Shown piece by piece: positions 10,182 through 18,842 of a DNA stretch of 64,000 nucleotides. Every line of letters starts with the position of its first letter. The first letter of the stretch is position 1. A program made the position numbers and the translations under genes. The DNA is taken from positions 124,001 through 188,000 of the forward strand of contig JAHEEA010000001.1 of the NCBI GenBank assembly GCA_024640945.1, given 5' to 3'. The DNA comes from Candidatus Methylopumilus sp. (GTDB lineage: Bacteria > Pseudomonadota > Gammaproteobacteria > Burkholderiales > Methylophilaceae). A model generated the notes under the pieces. That model searched no databases and was not told where the DNA came from. It saw only the letters and a list, made by a program, of their open reading frames with translations.

Positions 10182-11591
10182 CTAGAAAGGTAATTTGACT
10201 TGCGGCGCAGCCGCTAAAATGATTTCACGAAAAGTATTTTGAATACGTTTTAGCGCTGCTTCATTATCCGCTTCAAACCTAAGCACAATCACAGGCGTGG
10301 TATTAGATGGGCGCATTAAACCAAAACCATCTGCGTATTCCACTCGCAAGCCATCAATCGTAATCACATCCGTTGCACCTTCAAACTTGGCTGATTTCTG
10401 CAAAGCAGCAATCAGCGCATGCGGCTCCCCTTCTTGCATTTGAATATGTTGCTCTGGCGTACTGACGCTTTCAGGAAGCGCATTTAAGGTGGCAGAAGGA
10501 TTGGCTACGGCACTCAGAATTTCTAGTAATCGTGCACCTGAATATAAACCATCATCAAAACCATACCAACGGCGACCTTGCGCAGGATTTTTGCCATCGA
10601 TTAAATCATTAAAGAAGATATGCCCACTCATTTCACCAGCTAAATCTGCACTGGTTTCTTTGATTTTAGCTTTAACCAAGGAGTGCCCTGTTTTCCACAT
10701 CAGCGGCTTGCCATGTCTTGCTTTAATCCAAGGTGCAAGATTACGTGTAGATTTCACATCGTAGATAATGGTGGCACCTTGATTACGCTTAAGTACTTCT
10801 TCAGCAAATAGCATTAACTGGCGATCGGGGTAAATAATGTTACCGTCTTTAGTAACGACACCTAAACGGTCACCGTCACCATCAAAAGCCAAACCTATTT
10901 CTGCATCACCCCTTGCCAAAGCTTCAATGAGGTCTGCTAAGTTTTCTGGAACAGAAGGATCAGGATGGTGATTCGGGAAATGGCCATCCACTTCACAAAA
11001 CAATTCTTGCACTTGGCAACCAAGCGCTTCGTATAACTTTTTAGCATAAGCACCAGGGACGCCGTTGCCACAATCGACAGCAATCTTCATTGAACGACTG
11101 AGCTTAACGTCGCTAGCAATTTTGGCAATATACGCTGCAGCAACATCATGATGACTTTCACTGCCATCTGACTGAGTAATCAAGTCACCAGACTCGATTC
11201 GGATACGTAAGCTTTGTATGGCCTCACCTGAAAGCGTTTCACCAGCCAACACCATTTTTAAGCCATTGTAATCTGGTGGATTATGACTGCCTGTCACCAT
11301 CACGCCGCAATGTGTGCCTAATTCATAAGCCGCAAAATACACCATAGGAGTCGCTACCAGCCCAAGCTGAATTACATTCATACCTGTTTTACGTATCCCC
11401 CGAGATAAAGCTGCGGCCAATTCTGGCCCAGACAAACGACCGTCGTACCCGACACAAATCGCCGTCTGCTTTCTCAACAAAGCCTCACTCCCAAGCGCCT
11501 GACCAATTGCTTCAACAATTTCAGGCGTTAAGGTTTTGCCAACAATACCGCGAATGTCGTAGGCTTTAAATATCTCTTTAGGGATTTGCAT
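10182..11591 (-). CDS. Phosphomannomutase/phosphoglucomutase
   Basis: About 469 residues, AlgC/ManB-type alpha-D-phosphohexomutase. The opening IPKEIFKAYDIRGIVG is typical. The phosphoserine loop is VTGSHNPPDYNG, the metal loop FDGDGDRLGV, the sugar loop GEMSGHIFF, and the C-terminal phosphate loop MRPSNTTPVIVLRFE. It would supply mannose-1-P or glucose-1-P for envelope polysaccharides. ATG at 11591 lies two bases after the iscX stop codon, so the two genes are coupled; the longer frame starts inside iscX. Confidence 0.9.
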   Translation of the reverse strand: MQIPKEIFKAYDIRGIVGKTLTPEIVEAIGQALGSEALLRKQTAICVGYDGRLSGPELAAALSRGIRKTGMNVIQLGLVATPMVYFAAYELGTHCGVMVTGSHNPPDYNGLKMVLAGETLSGEAIQSLRIRIESGDLITQSDGSESHHDVAAAYIAKIASDVKLSRSMKIAVDCGNGVPGAYAKKLYEALGCQVQELFCEVDGHFPNHHPDPSVPENLADLIEALARGDAEIGLAFDGDGDRLGVVTKDGNIIYPDRQLMLFAEEVLKRNQGATIIYDVKSTRNLAPWIKARHGKPLMWKTGHSLVKAKIKETSADLAGEMSGHIFFNDLIDGKNPAQGRRWYGFDDGLYSGARLLEILSAVANPSATLNALPESVSTPEQHIQMQEGEPHALIAALQKSAKFEGATDVITIDGLRVEYADGFGLMRPSNTTPVIVLRFEADNEAALKRIQNTFREIILAAAPQVKLPF

Positions 11592-11593
11592 TT

Positions 11594-11785
11594 CTATAGC
11601 TCTTCGATCCAAAGTTGTTGAATCGCTTCTAATATCTTCTCATTGCTATTGTTCGGTTCATCACTAAAGCCATCTAAAGCCATTACCCATGCATGCAAAT
11701 CCGTAAAACGAATAACTTTGGCGTCAACATTGGGATGCGCATCATATAAAGCCTCTGCAATTGCTTGCACGTCTGTCCATTTCAT
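11594..11785 (-). CDS. iscX: IscX iron-sulfur assembly accessory protein
   Basis: A 63-residue acidic protein matching IscX (YfhJ), a partner of IscS that can bind iron: MKWTDVQAIAEALYDAHP, then VIRFTDLHAWVMALDGF and a C-terminal EAIQQLWIEEL. ATG at 11785 has a strong AAGGAG site. In most proteobacteria iscX closes the isc operon; here it is alone with a phosphohexomutase gene and no other isc gene is in view. Confidence 0.88.
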   Translation of the reverse strand: MKWTDVQAIAEALYDAHPNVDAKVIRFTDLHAWVMALDGFSDEPNNSNEKILEAIQQLWIEEL

Positions 11786-11919
11786 TTTGCACTCCTTAAA
11801 ATTATTTCGGTGTTGGCTTGAATTATACCGTGCTGAGTCGGTCAACAGGGAGGGTGAAATCACGCCCATTATGATAAAATAGCAAAATTATTTAATTTAA
11901 GCCTTCGAGAAAGTTACTT

Positions 11920-13167
11920 ATGTTTAGCAGAGCAAAAACCTTGAGCGTTGTGGATCCTGAATTAGCAAAATATGTAGAACAAGAGCGCGTGCGCCAAGAT
12001 GAACATATTGAATTAATTGCTTCTGAAAACTACACAAGCCCTGCCGTGATGGAAGTGCAAGGCTCACAACTCACGAACAAATACGCTGAAGGCTATCCAG
12101 GTAAGCGCTTTTACGGTGGTTGCGAATACGTAGACCAAGTAGAACAACTTGCGATTGATCGCATTAAGAAATTATATGGTGCTGAATACGCTAACGTACA
12201 ACCACACTCAGGTTCACAAGCAAATCAGGCTGTTTACTTCTCGATTTTAAAACCAGGTGACACCATCATGGGCATGAACCTCGGTCACGGCGGTCATTTA
12301 ACTCACGGTTCACCAGCAAACTTGTCAGGCAAATTATTTAATATCGTGCCTTATGGCTTAAACGATAAAGAAGAAATCGATTACGATGAAATGGAACGCA
12401 TTGCGGTTGAATGCAAACCAAAACTATTGATTGGCGGCGCATCTGCTTATGCACTTCGTTTCGACTGGGAACGCATGGCAGCGATTGCTAAAAAAGTTGG
12501 TGCGTATTTCATGGTCGACATGGCGCATTACTCTGGTTTGATTGCTGCTGGCGTTTATCCTAATCCAGTGCCTCATGCTGACTTTGTGACTTCAACAACG
12601 CACAAAACATTACGTGGCCCTCGCGGCGGCATCATTTTGGCAAAAGCAGAATTTGAAAAGTCATTAAATTCTTACGTATTCCCTGGCCTGCAAGGTGGTC
12701 CATTGATGCACGTCATTGCTGGTAAAGCGGTTGCATTCCTAGAGGCATTACAACCAGAATTTAAAACTTACCAAGCACAAGTGGTCAAAAATGCGAGCGT
12801 GATGGCTGAAGAATTAGCTAAACGTGGATTACGTATTATTTCTGGTCGCACAGAGTCACACGTATTCTTGGTGGATTTACGCCCTAAAGGCTTAACGGGT
12901 AAAGCGGCAGATGCAGCTTTAGGTTTAGCGCACATCACTGTGAACAAAAACTCTATCCCTAACGATCCAGAGAGTCCATTTGTGACTTCTGGCATTCGTA
13001 TTGGCTCACCAGCAATTACTACACGTGGCTTTAAAGAAGATGAAGCAAGACAAGTAGCTAACTTAATTGCTGACGTATTAGATAATCCAACTGATGAAGC
13101 GGTGATTGCTGCAACAAAAGCGAAAGTTCATGCTTTAACTTCACGCTTCCCAGTGTACGGCGCCTAA
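11920..13167 (+). CDS. glyA: Serine hydroxymethyltransferase
   Basis: A 415-residue PLP enzyme interconverting serine and glycine with tetrahydrofolate one-carbon units. Full length with the expected motifs: [15 protein letters not shown] near the start, [14 protein letters not shown], and the PLP-lysine segment [12 protein letters not shown]. The next gene, nrdR, begins 15 bases downstream, and ribD and a TatD-family gene follow closely, suggesting one operon. Confidence 0.96.
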   Translation: MFSRAKTLSVVDPELAKYVEQERVRQDEHIELIASENYTSPAVMEVQGSQLTNKYAEGYPGKRFYGGCEYVDQVEQLAIDRIKKLYGAEYANVQPHSGSQANQAVYFSILKPGDTIMGMNLGHGGHLTHGSPANLSGKLFNIVPYGLNDKEEIDYDEMERIAVECKPKLLIGGASAYALRFDWERMAAIAKKVGAYFMVDMAHYSGLIAAGVYPNPVPHADFVTSTTHKTLRGPRGGIILAKAEFEKSLNSYVFPGLQGGPLMHVIAGKAVAFLEALQPEFKTYQAQVVKNASVMAEELAKRGLRIISGRTESHVFLVDLRPKGLTGKAADAALGLAHITVNKNSIPNDPESPFVTSGIRIGSPAITTRGFKEDEARQVANLIADVLDNPTDEAVIAATKAKVHALTSRFPVYGA

Positions 13168-13182
13168 TAAGCGCTTATTTAA

Positions 13183-13656
13183 ATGAAATGTCCATTTTGC
13201 AGTGCCGACGATACCCAAGTCATTGACTCTCGCGTCAATGACGAAGGCGATTCAATTCGTCGTCGTCGTCGATGTCCTGAATGCGACAAGCGCTTTACCA
13301 CTTATGAAAATGCCGCACTCAATTTACCGCAAGTGGTTAAACAAAATGGCACCCGTGAAGAATTTAGTCGCTCAAAATTAAGAAGTTCATTCAGCCGGGC
13401 GCTGCATAAACGTCCAGTGCCAACAGAGTATGTTGATCGTGCAATTGAGCATATTGTGCAGAAAATATTGGCGCAAGGTGAACGTGAAGTGAACGCGCGT
13501 GAATTGGGTGAAAGCGTGATGCAAGAACTCAAAGCCATGGATAAAGTGGCTTATATTCGTTTCGCTTCGGTTTACCGTAGCTTCCAAGACGTGGATGACT
13601 TTAATAACGTTATCCGTGATCTTGATAAACCCAAACCCAGTAAGAAGTCGGTTTAA
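13183..13656 (+). CDS. nrdR: Transcriptional repressor NrdR
   Basis: A 157-residue regulator of ribonucleotide reductase genes. The N-terminal zinc ribbon has Cys3, Cys6, Cys31 and Cys34 around [17 protein letters not shown]. An ATP-cone spans about residues 46-136. It binds NrdR boxes in nrd promoters when loaded with (d)ATP. The glyA-nrdR-ribD order is common in proteobacteria. Confidence 0.96.
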   Translation: MKCPFCSADDTQVIDSRVNDEGDSIRRRRRCPECDKRFTTYENAALNLPQVVKQNGTREEFSRSKLRSSFSRALHKRPVPTEYVDRAIEHIVQKILAQGEREVNARELGESVMQELKAMDKVAYIRFASVYRSFQDVDDFNNVIRDLDKPKPSKKSV

Positions 13657-13680
13657 TCAATATCCACTGAGGCCTATCTA

Positions 13681-14796
13681 ATGTTCAGCGCCACAGATCA
13701 TGAATGGATGAGCCTAGCCTTACAACAGGCTGAAGTCGGCTTATATAGCACCAGCCCCAATCCCCGTGTCGGTTGTGTGATTGTTAAAGATAATCAAATG
13801 ATTGGCCAAGGCGCCCACCTTAAAGCTGGCGAAGCGCATGCAGAAGTCATGGCCTTGCGAGACGCCCAAAATAAACATCCAGAAAAAATTCCAGGTGCGA
13901 CAGCTTATGTCACGCTAGAACCATGCAGTCACTTCGGCCGAACACCACCTTGTGCTGATGCGCTCATTAATGCCGGTATTCAACGTGTTGTAGCGGCCAT
14001 GCAAGATCCCAACCCCGAAGTGGCTGGCAACGGCTTGGCGAGACTTACAGCTGCAGGCATCACTGTTGAGAACGGCCTAATGGAAGCGCAAGCGCAAGCA
14101 CTTAATGCAGGGTTCATTTCTAGAATGCTGCACAACAAGCCTTTTGTGCGTCTAAAAATTGCCGCAAGCTTAGATGGCAGGACTGCACTTGCTAATGGCG
14201 AAAGCAAATGGATTACCAATGAATATGCTAGAGCAGATGTCCATCATTGGCGTGCACGCTCATGCGCGATTCTTACTGGCATAGGTACCGTAGTCGCTGA
14301 CAATCCACAGATGAACGTTCGCAACGTAAACACCAATAGACAACCTCTGCGAGTGGTTGTCGATAGCCAACTGCAGACGCCAATAGATGCCAATATCTTA
14401 AAAGATGGTAATACGGTCATTGCCTATGCAAACGCTACAGCAGAAAGAAAAGCGGCTTTAGAACAATCAGGGGCAATCCTACTGCATCTACCGAACAAAT
14501 CTGGTCAGGTATGCCTACCAAGCCTGATGACAGCACTTGCAACCCGCGGCATTAATGAATTGATGGTAGAAGCTGGGCAAAGCCTGAATGGCGCATTAAT
14601 CGCTGCAAACTGCGTGGACGAGCTACTACTCTACTACGCACCTATTTTGATGGGTTCAGATGCACAAGGGATGCTTGCCATACCTACGCTAGGCTCTATG
14701 CAAGATCGTATTCAACTGAATATTTTTGATGTGCGACAGTTTGGCTCGGATATTCGCATTCGTGCCAATATCAAATCTCCGCCAACTCAAAAGTAA
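13681..14796 (+). CDS. ribD: Bifunctional riboflavin deaminase/reductase RibD
   Basis: A 371-residue cytosol enzyme for two early riboflavin steps. The N-terminal deaminase domain has the zinc motif HAEVMAL and the PCSHFGRTPPC motif. The C-terminal reductase domain starts near residue 150 with RLKIAASLDGRTALANGESKWI and contains VEAGQSLNGALI near the end. It lies in a close run after nrdR. No FMN riboswitch-like structure is seen upstream. Confidence 0.94.
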   Translation: MFSATDHEWMSLALQQAEVGLYSTSPNPRVGCVIVKDNQMIGQGAHLKAGEAHAEVMALRDAQNKHPEKIPGATAYVTLEPCSHFGRTPPCADALINAGIQRVVAAMQDPNPEVAGNGLARLTAAGITVENGLMEAQAQALNAGFISRMLHNKPFVRLKIAASLDGRTALANGESKWITNEYARADVHHWRARSCAILTGIGTVVADNPQMNVRNVNTNRQPLRVVVDSQLQTPIDANILKDGNTVIAYANATAERKAALEQSGAILLHLPNKSGQVCLPSLMTALATRGINELMVEAGQSLNGALIAANCVDELLLYYAPILMGSDAQGMLAIPTLGSMQDRIQLNIFDVRQFGSDIRIRANIKSPPTQK

Positions 14797-14805
14797 AACG
14801 CCATC

Positions 14806-15621
14806 ATGGTCTTTATCGACACTCATTGCCATCTAGACGCCTCTGTATTTGATGCGAACAGAGCATCAGTGATCGCCGAGGCTACTGCCAACAATGTCCA
14901 AATAATGGTGATACCTGCTGTGCATTCATCTAACTTTGAGTTGGTCAGCCAAATCGCACAACAAAACCCATGCTGCGTTCATGCCCTTGGCATACACCCG
15001 ATGTACGTTAATCAATCCAGCACTGAGGATTTACAAGTGCTCACCAAGCTTATTGAATCGCAAATACAAACAGAACGTCCACCTGTTGCGATTGGTGAAA
15101 TCGGCCTAGATTTTTTTGTGGAAGGCTTTAATAAAGCCAAACAAGAGTTTTTCTTCGTTGAACAATTGAAGCTAGCCAAACAATTTGAGTTACCGGTGAT
15201 ATTGCATGTCAGAAAATCGATAGATGATATTTTGAAGCATTTAAGACAGCATCGCTTGAGTGGTGGCATTGCTCACGCATTTAATGGAAGCTTGCAGCAA
15301 GCCGAACAATTCATTGAACTTGGTTTTAAATTAGGATTTGGCGGTGCACTCACCTATTCACGTGCGCTCAAAATTCGCGAGCTGGTTCGCACCCTTCCCT
15401 TAGAAGCCATCGTTCTTGAAACAGATGCCCCTGATATTCCTCCAGCATGGCTAGAAAAATCAGAAAAAAACAGTCCAAAACAAGTGGTAAAAATTGCAGA
15501 AGAAATCGCCCTTCTACGCCGCATTCCATGCTCGCAAGTAGCTGAAATTACTACGAAGAATTCTATGCAAATTTTACCCAAAATGGCTAAGTTATTCACA
15601 CGACCTCAAGCGCTACATTAA
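14806..15621 (+). CDS. TatD-family metal-dependent DNase/hydrolase
   Basis: A 271-residue TatD-family TIM-barrel hydrolase. Metal ligands are visible in FIDTHCHLD, in IGEIGLDFF (Glu), in ILHVRKS (His), in GIAHAFNGS (His) and in LETDAPDIPP (Asp). Family members are 3'-5' exonucleases or related hydrolases; the exact member (TatD, YcfH or YjjV type) cannot be fixed by eye. It starts nine bases after ribD. Confidence 0.88.
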   Translation: MVFIDTHCHLDASVFDANRASVIAEATANNVQIMVIPAVHSSNFELVSQIAQQNPCCVHALGIHPMYVNQSSTEDLQVLTKLIESQIQTERPPVAIGEIGLDFFVEGFNKAKQEFFFVEQLKLAKQFELPVILHVRKSIDDILKHLRQHRLSGGIAHAFNGSLQQAEQFIELGFKLGFGGALTYSRALKIRELVRTLPLEAIVLETDAPDIPPAWLEKSEKNSPKQVVKIAEEIALLRRIPCSQVAEITTKNSMQILPKMAKLFTRPQALH

Positions 15622-15754
15622 GAGTTGTTAAATTTTGTTGATATTCCAATGACATACTATAAGCAATTGATTTTATTATAAAAAATAACAGATTAAAATT
15701 TAAGCGTTTTAAAAAAAGCTATACAGAACCATAAGTTACATTTTTAAGTCACAG

Positions 15755-15789
15755 CTATCCACAGTTTTATCCACAGTTTTTGTGGATAG
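15755..15789. promoter_or_regulatory. Cluster of three DnaA-box-like sites
   Basis: Within 35 bases there are CTATCCACA (15755-15763), the exact E. coli consensus DnaA box TTATCCACA (15767-15775), and TGTGGATAG (15781-15789, a CTATCCACA on the other strand). The outer two can also pair as a 9-bp stem. The sites lie in an AT-rich gap of 244 bases between the TatD-family gene and mtnA. They may titrate DnaA, regulate mtnA, or act as a hairpin; which is not known. Confidence 0.55.
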
Positions 15790-15865
15790 GATTTAGGTGT
15801 TTTTAAGGCCTGAAAAATTGCAAGAAATAAATGTAAAAAATACAAAATAAATTGAGAAAAAACCC

Positions 15866-16969
15866 TTGAAAATTGACGAAAAATATTATCGAACGATCAA
15901 AGCCTTTCCCGGTGCGGGTTCATCCAAAAATGCCTCATTTTGGGGCGTTGAAATTATCGATCAAACAAAATTACCGCATCGCTTCGAACTGTTTCAGCTA
16001 AACAAATTAGTCGAAATGATTACTGCGATTAAGACCATGCAAGTAAGAGGTGCGCCTTTAATTGGTGCTGCCGCCGCTTATGGTATGGCATTAGCGGTGC
16101 AAGAAAATGCTGATGATGGTCACCTAGCGAAAGCAGCTCAATTGCTATTAGATAGCCGACCAACCGCGGTTAATCTGCGCTGGGCAGTCAATCGCATGTT
16201 GAATAAGCTCAGTTCATTACCAATCGAATCCCGCTGCAAAGCGGCTTGGCAAGAAGCTGCTTTAATTTGCGATGAGGATGTCACGCTCAATCATCAAATC
16301 GGCCAACATGGTTTGGGCTTAATTCAAACAGCTGCAAGTCAAAAGCAAACCCCAACTTTTAATATCCTCACGCACTGCAATGCAGGCTGGCTAGCCACTG
16401 TTGATTGGGGAACTGCCCTTGCGCCTATTTATGCTGCGCATGATGCGGGGATGAATATTCATGTGTGGGTGGATGAAACACGCCCTCGTAACCAAGGTGC
16501 CAGTCTCACCGCCTGGGAGCTAGACAAGCATGGCGTGCCACATACAGTGATTAGCGATAATGCAGGTGGTCATTTAATGCAGCACGGCCAAGTCGATATG
16601 GTGATTGTTGGCGCAGACCGTGTGACCAGCACTGGGGATGTTTGCAACAAGATAGGCACCTATTTGAAAGCGCTAGCCGCTTTTGACAATCAAGTGCCAT
16701 TTTATGCAGCGGTGCCATCTCCGACTATTGATTGGAAAATACAAGATGGGCTTAGTGACATTGAAATTGAAATGCGCGATGGTGATGAGGTCTCCTACAT
16801 TTCAGGGCTGACAGCTCAGGGTGAAATAGAAACGATACGTGTCACCCCTGAACATAGCATCGCCATCAATCCAGCATTTGATGTAACCCCATCAAAGTTA
16901 GTCACGGGCATTATCACTGAACGTGGCGTTTGCGCAGCCAATGCGCTGAAATCTTTATTTAAGGACTAA
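15866..16969 (+). CDS. mtnA: Methylthioribose-1-phosphate isomerase
   Basis: A 367-residue isomerase of the methionine salvage pathway. Conserved blocks: IIDQTKLPHRFE, MQVRGAPLIGAAAAYGMA, the active-site Cys in LTHCNAGWLAT, WVDETRPRNQGA, the catalytic Asp in VGADRVTSTGDV and KIGTYLKALAA. The start appears to be TTG at 15866, because the conserved start region leaves no nearby ATG. mtnB follows four bases downstream. Confidence 0.93.
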   Translation: MKIDEKYYRTIKAFPGAGSSKNASFWGVEIIDQTKLPHRFELFQLNKLVEMITAIKTMQVRGAPLIGAAAAYGMALAVQENADDGHLAKAAQLLLDSRPTAVNLRWAVNRMLNKLSSLPIESRCKAAWQEAALICDEDVTLNHQIGQHGLGLIQTAASQKQTPTFNILTHCNAGWLATVDWGTALAPIYAAHDAGMNIHVWVDETRPRNQGASLTAWELDKHGVPHTVISDNAGGHLMQHGQVDMVIVGADRVTSTGDVCNKIGTYLKALAAFDNQVPFYAAVPSPTIDWKIQDGLSDIEIEMRDGDEVSYISGLTAQGEIETIRVTPEHSIAINPAFDVTPSKLVTGIITERGVCAANALKSLFKD

Positions 16970-16973
16970 GTGA

Positions 16974-17603
16974 ATGCGAGCAGAACTATTAGCGATTGCC
17001 CAACAACTTGCAGCGCTTGGCCTAAACAAAGGCACTTCTGGTAATGTCAGCGTCAGATATGAAGATGGCTTCTTGATTACACCATCCGGAATGGACGTTG
17101 TAGAGATGCAAACAAGCAGCATGGTCATGATGTCCATGGACGGCACGCCCCAAAGTACTGGCAAACCTTCAAGCGAATGGCGCTTCCATCGTGACATTTA
17201 CCAAGCGAAACCTCATGTTGGTGCTGTAGTTCACACTCATTCAATGTTTGCCACTACCCTTGCCTGCCTTCAGAAAGATATCCCAGCATTTCACTACATG
17301 ATTGCAATGGCTGGCGGCGATAGCATTCCTTGTGCGCCTTATGCGCTATTTGGCACACAAGCACTATCTGATACTGCTATAGCAGCCTTAAAAGGCCGTA
17401 AAGCCTGTCTATTAGCGAATCATGGCATGATCGCCATAGGTAAAGATCTAAAACAAGCACTCGCCATCACACAAGAAGTGGAAACACTATGCGAACAATA
17501 TTGGCGAGCACTGCAAATCGGTCAACCATACATACTTAGTCAACAAGAAATGGCTGAGGTGTTTGAGCAATTCAAAGGTTACGGGAGCTGGAATCAATCA
17601 TGA
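16974..17603 (+). CDS. mtnB: Methylthioribulose-1-phosphate dehydratase
   Basis: A 209-residue class II aldolase-fold zinc enzyme, next step after MtnA. Visible are NKGTSGNVSVR (phosphate site), ITPSGMDV, PSSEWRFH, zinc ligands in VVHTHSMFAT and the C-terminal His in LLANHGMIAIG. Its position directly after mtnA favours MtnB over fuculose or ribulose aldolases. The later genes mtnC and mtnD are not in the window. The stop TGA overlaps the ATG of the following small lipoprotein frame (ATGA). Confidence 0.9.
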   Translation: MRAELLAIAQQLAALGLNKGTSGNVSVRYEDGFLITPSGMDVVEMQTSSMVMMSMDGTPQSTGKPSSEWRFHRDIYQAKPHVGAVVHTHSMFATTLACLQKDIPAFHYMIAMAGGDSIPCAPYALFGTQALSDTAIAALKGRKACLLANHGMIAIGKDLKQALAITQEVETLCEQYWRALQIGQPYILSQQEMAEVFEQFKGYGSWNQS

Positions 17604-17839
17604 GTCGTAAACTCATCTTATGGACCTTCGCCTTATTATTGATTGGCTTAGGTGGTTGCCAAGCTAAAACCGAAGCAACAAACATGGTGGGCAATGATAA
17701 CGACAGTCACGGCCGCATCCCTTCTGCCGGCTATCAATGATGTGGTAAAGAAAATAAGTGTGTGAGAAGCTGGGAATTAGCCCAAGAAAAAAGCTTAGTC
17801 AATACGGCAGAAGCTTTCGCAACTTATTGTCAGCAATAA
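17600..17839 (+). pseudogene. Small lipoprotein frame interrupted by one TGA
   Basis: ATG at 17600 overlaps the mtnB stop. The frame encodes a lipoprotein signal peptide (lipobox GLGGC, Cys20) and runs 46 codons to a TGA at 17738-17740. In the same frame it continues for 32 more codons to TAA at 17837, giving CGKENKCVRSWELAQEK and ending TYCQQ. The joined product has the look of small envelope proteins with an AGYxWCxxxxxCxRxWE pattern, in which the TGA stands exactly where Trp (TGG) is expected. This is either a recent nonsense mutation, a sequencing error, or read-through. The upstream 46-residue piece alone would be a short lipoprotein. Confidence 0.55.
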
Positions 17840-17876
17840 AACAAAAAGCCAGCTAAAAGCTTGCCTTTTAATATCT

Positions 17877-17953
17877 TGGTCGGGACGGCAAGATTTGAAC
17901 TTGCGACCCCTTGCACCCCATGCAAGTACGCTACCAGGCTGCGCTACGCCCCG
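17877..17953 (-). tRNA. tRNA-Pro (GGG)
   Basis: A minus-strand cloverleaf: acceptor CGGGGCG with CGTCCCG, D arm GCGC..GCGT, anticodon stem CTTGC/GCAAG with loop ATGGGGT (anticodon GGG, Pro), T arm GCAAG TTCAAAT CTTGC, discriminator A and an encoded CCA. Confidence 0.95.
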
Positions 17954-18024
17954 ACAATGCCGCTTACACAGCAGGCTGAATTATATCGGAAATAAGTGGG
18001 GCTCAACAGCAAGGCTGTGAGAAC

Positions 18025-18450
18025 TTAGCTGGTTTTGAGTAGTGACAACACTTCTTCCAAGCCTTGACGCAAGAATTGCACATTCGGCAAAGCTGCATGG
18101 CTTGAACTAGTTTCAATGACTTGTGTTGGAATCAATTCTGATTGAGGCTCTGCTGTTGGCGCAGAAGCAGAGCGAATCTCTTCATGCCCATCCAAGCGAT
18201 TACGTGCACCACTAATTGTGAAACCTTGCTCATACAACAACTCGCGGATACGGCGAATAAGTAAAACTTCGTGATGTTGATAGTAACGGCGATTACCGCG
18301 ACGCTTAACTGGTTTTAGCTGAGTAAACTCTTGTTCCCAGTAACGAAGGACGTGCGGCTTTACCCCGCACAACTCGCTGACTTCACCAATAGTGAAATAG
18401 CGTTTTGCGGGGATAGGAGGAAGCTCTAACTTAAGCGCTTGCTCCGCCAT
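18025..18450 (-). CDS. MerR-family transcriptional regulator
   Basis: A 141-residue protein with an N-terminal MerR winged-helix domain: [27 protein letters not shown], the wing RRGNRRYY, and [22 protein letters not shown]. No cysteine metal-binding C-terminus is seen; the tail is short and low in complexity. Its start overlaps the ihfA gene by 20 bases. The same MerR gene follows ihfA in many beta- and gammaproteobacteria; its target is not known. Confidence 0.9.
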   Translation of the reverse strand: MAEQALKLELPPIPAKRYFTIGEVSELCGVKPHVLRYWEQEFTQLKPVKRRGNRRYYQHHEVLLIRRIRELLYEQGFTISGARNRLDGHEEIRSASAPTAEPQSELIPTQVIETSSSHAALPNVQFLRQGLEEVLSLLKTS

Positions 18451-18733
18451 AAGTTTCTTCTACTTTGCTTTTTAATTTTTGGCTTGCATGGAATGTCACA
18501 ACACGACGTGCTGTAATGGGAATTTCTTCGCCAGTTTTAGGGTTACGACCTGGACGCTCAGATTTTTTACGTAATTCAAAATTACCGAACCCAGACAACT
18601 TCACTGGCTCGCCTGATTCCAATGCAACGCGAATTTCTTCAAAGAACGCTTCGACCATATCTTTAGCTTCGCGTTTATTCAATCCAACTTGCTCGAACAA
18701 TAGCTCTGCCAAGTCTGCTTTTGTTAATGTCAT
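18431..18733 (-). CDS. ihfA: Integration host factor subunit alpha
   Basis: A 100-residue DNA-bending protein of the HU/IHF family. The dimer body starts [28 protein letters not shown], and the DNA-binding arm carries [26 protein letters not shown]. The arm and location after pheT identify it as the alpha subunit. It forms a heterodimer with IhfB, encoded elsewhere. Confidence 0.95.
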   Translation of the reverse strand: MTLTKADLAELLFEQVGLNKREAKDMVEAFFEEIRVALESGEPVKLSGFGNFELRKKSERPGRNPKTGEEIPITARRVVTFHASQKLKSKVEETYGGASA

Positions 18734-18842
18734 GCCAACCTCTCAACTACTTATCTGAATTTAAAACAAATTTACTATTGATAATTACGTAGACAGTCTC
18801 ACATTTAACAATACTTAAGCTTTTTTCACAAGTAAAAAGCAC

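Noticed and set aside
15622-15865. Chromosome replication origin
   Set aside because: Only three DnaA-like boxes, no dnaA, dnaN, parAB or gidA genes nearby, and flanks are ribD/TatD and mtnA. I keep it as a DnaA-site cluster only.
17844-17870. Terminator after the mtnB/lipoprotein unit
   Set aside because: The inverted repeat (AAAGCCAGCT with AGCTTGCCTTT) has mismatches and a short T-run; too weak to list as a feature.
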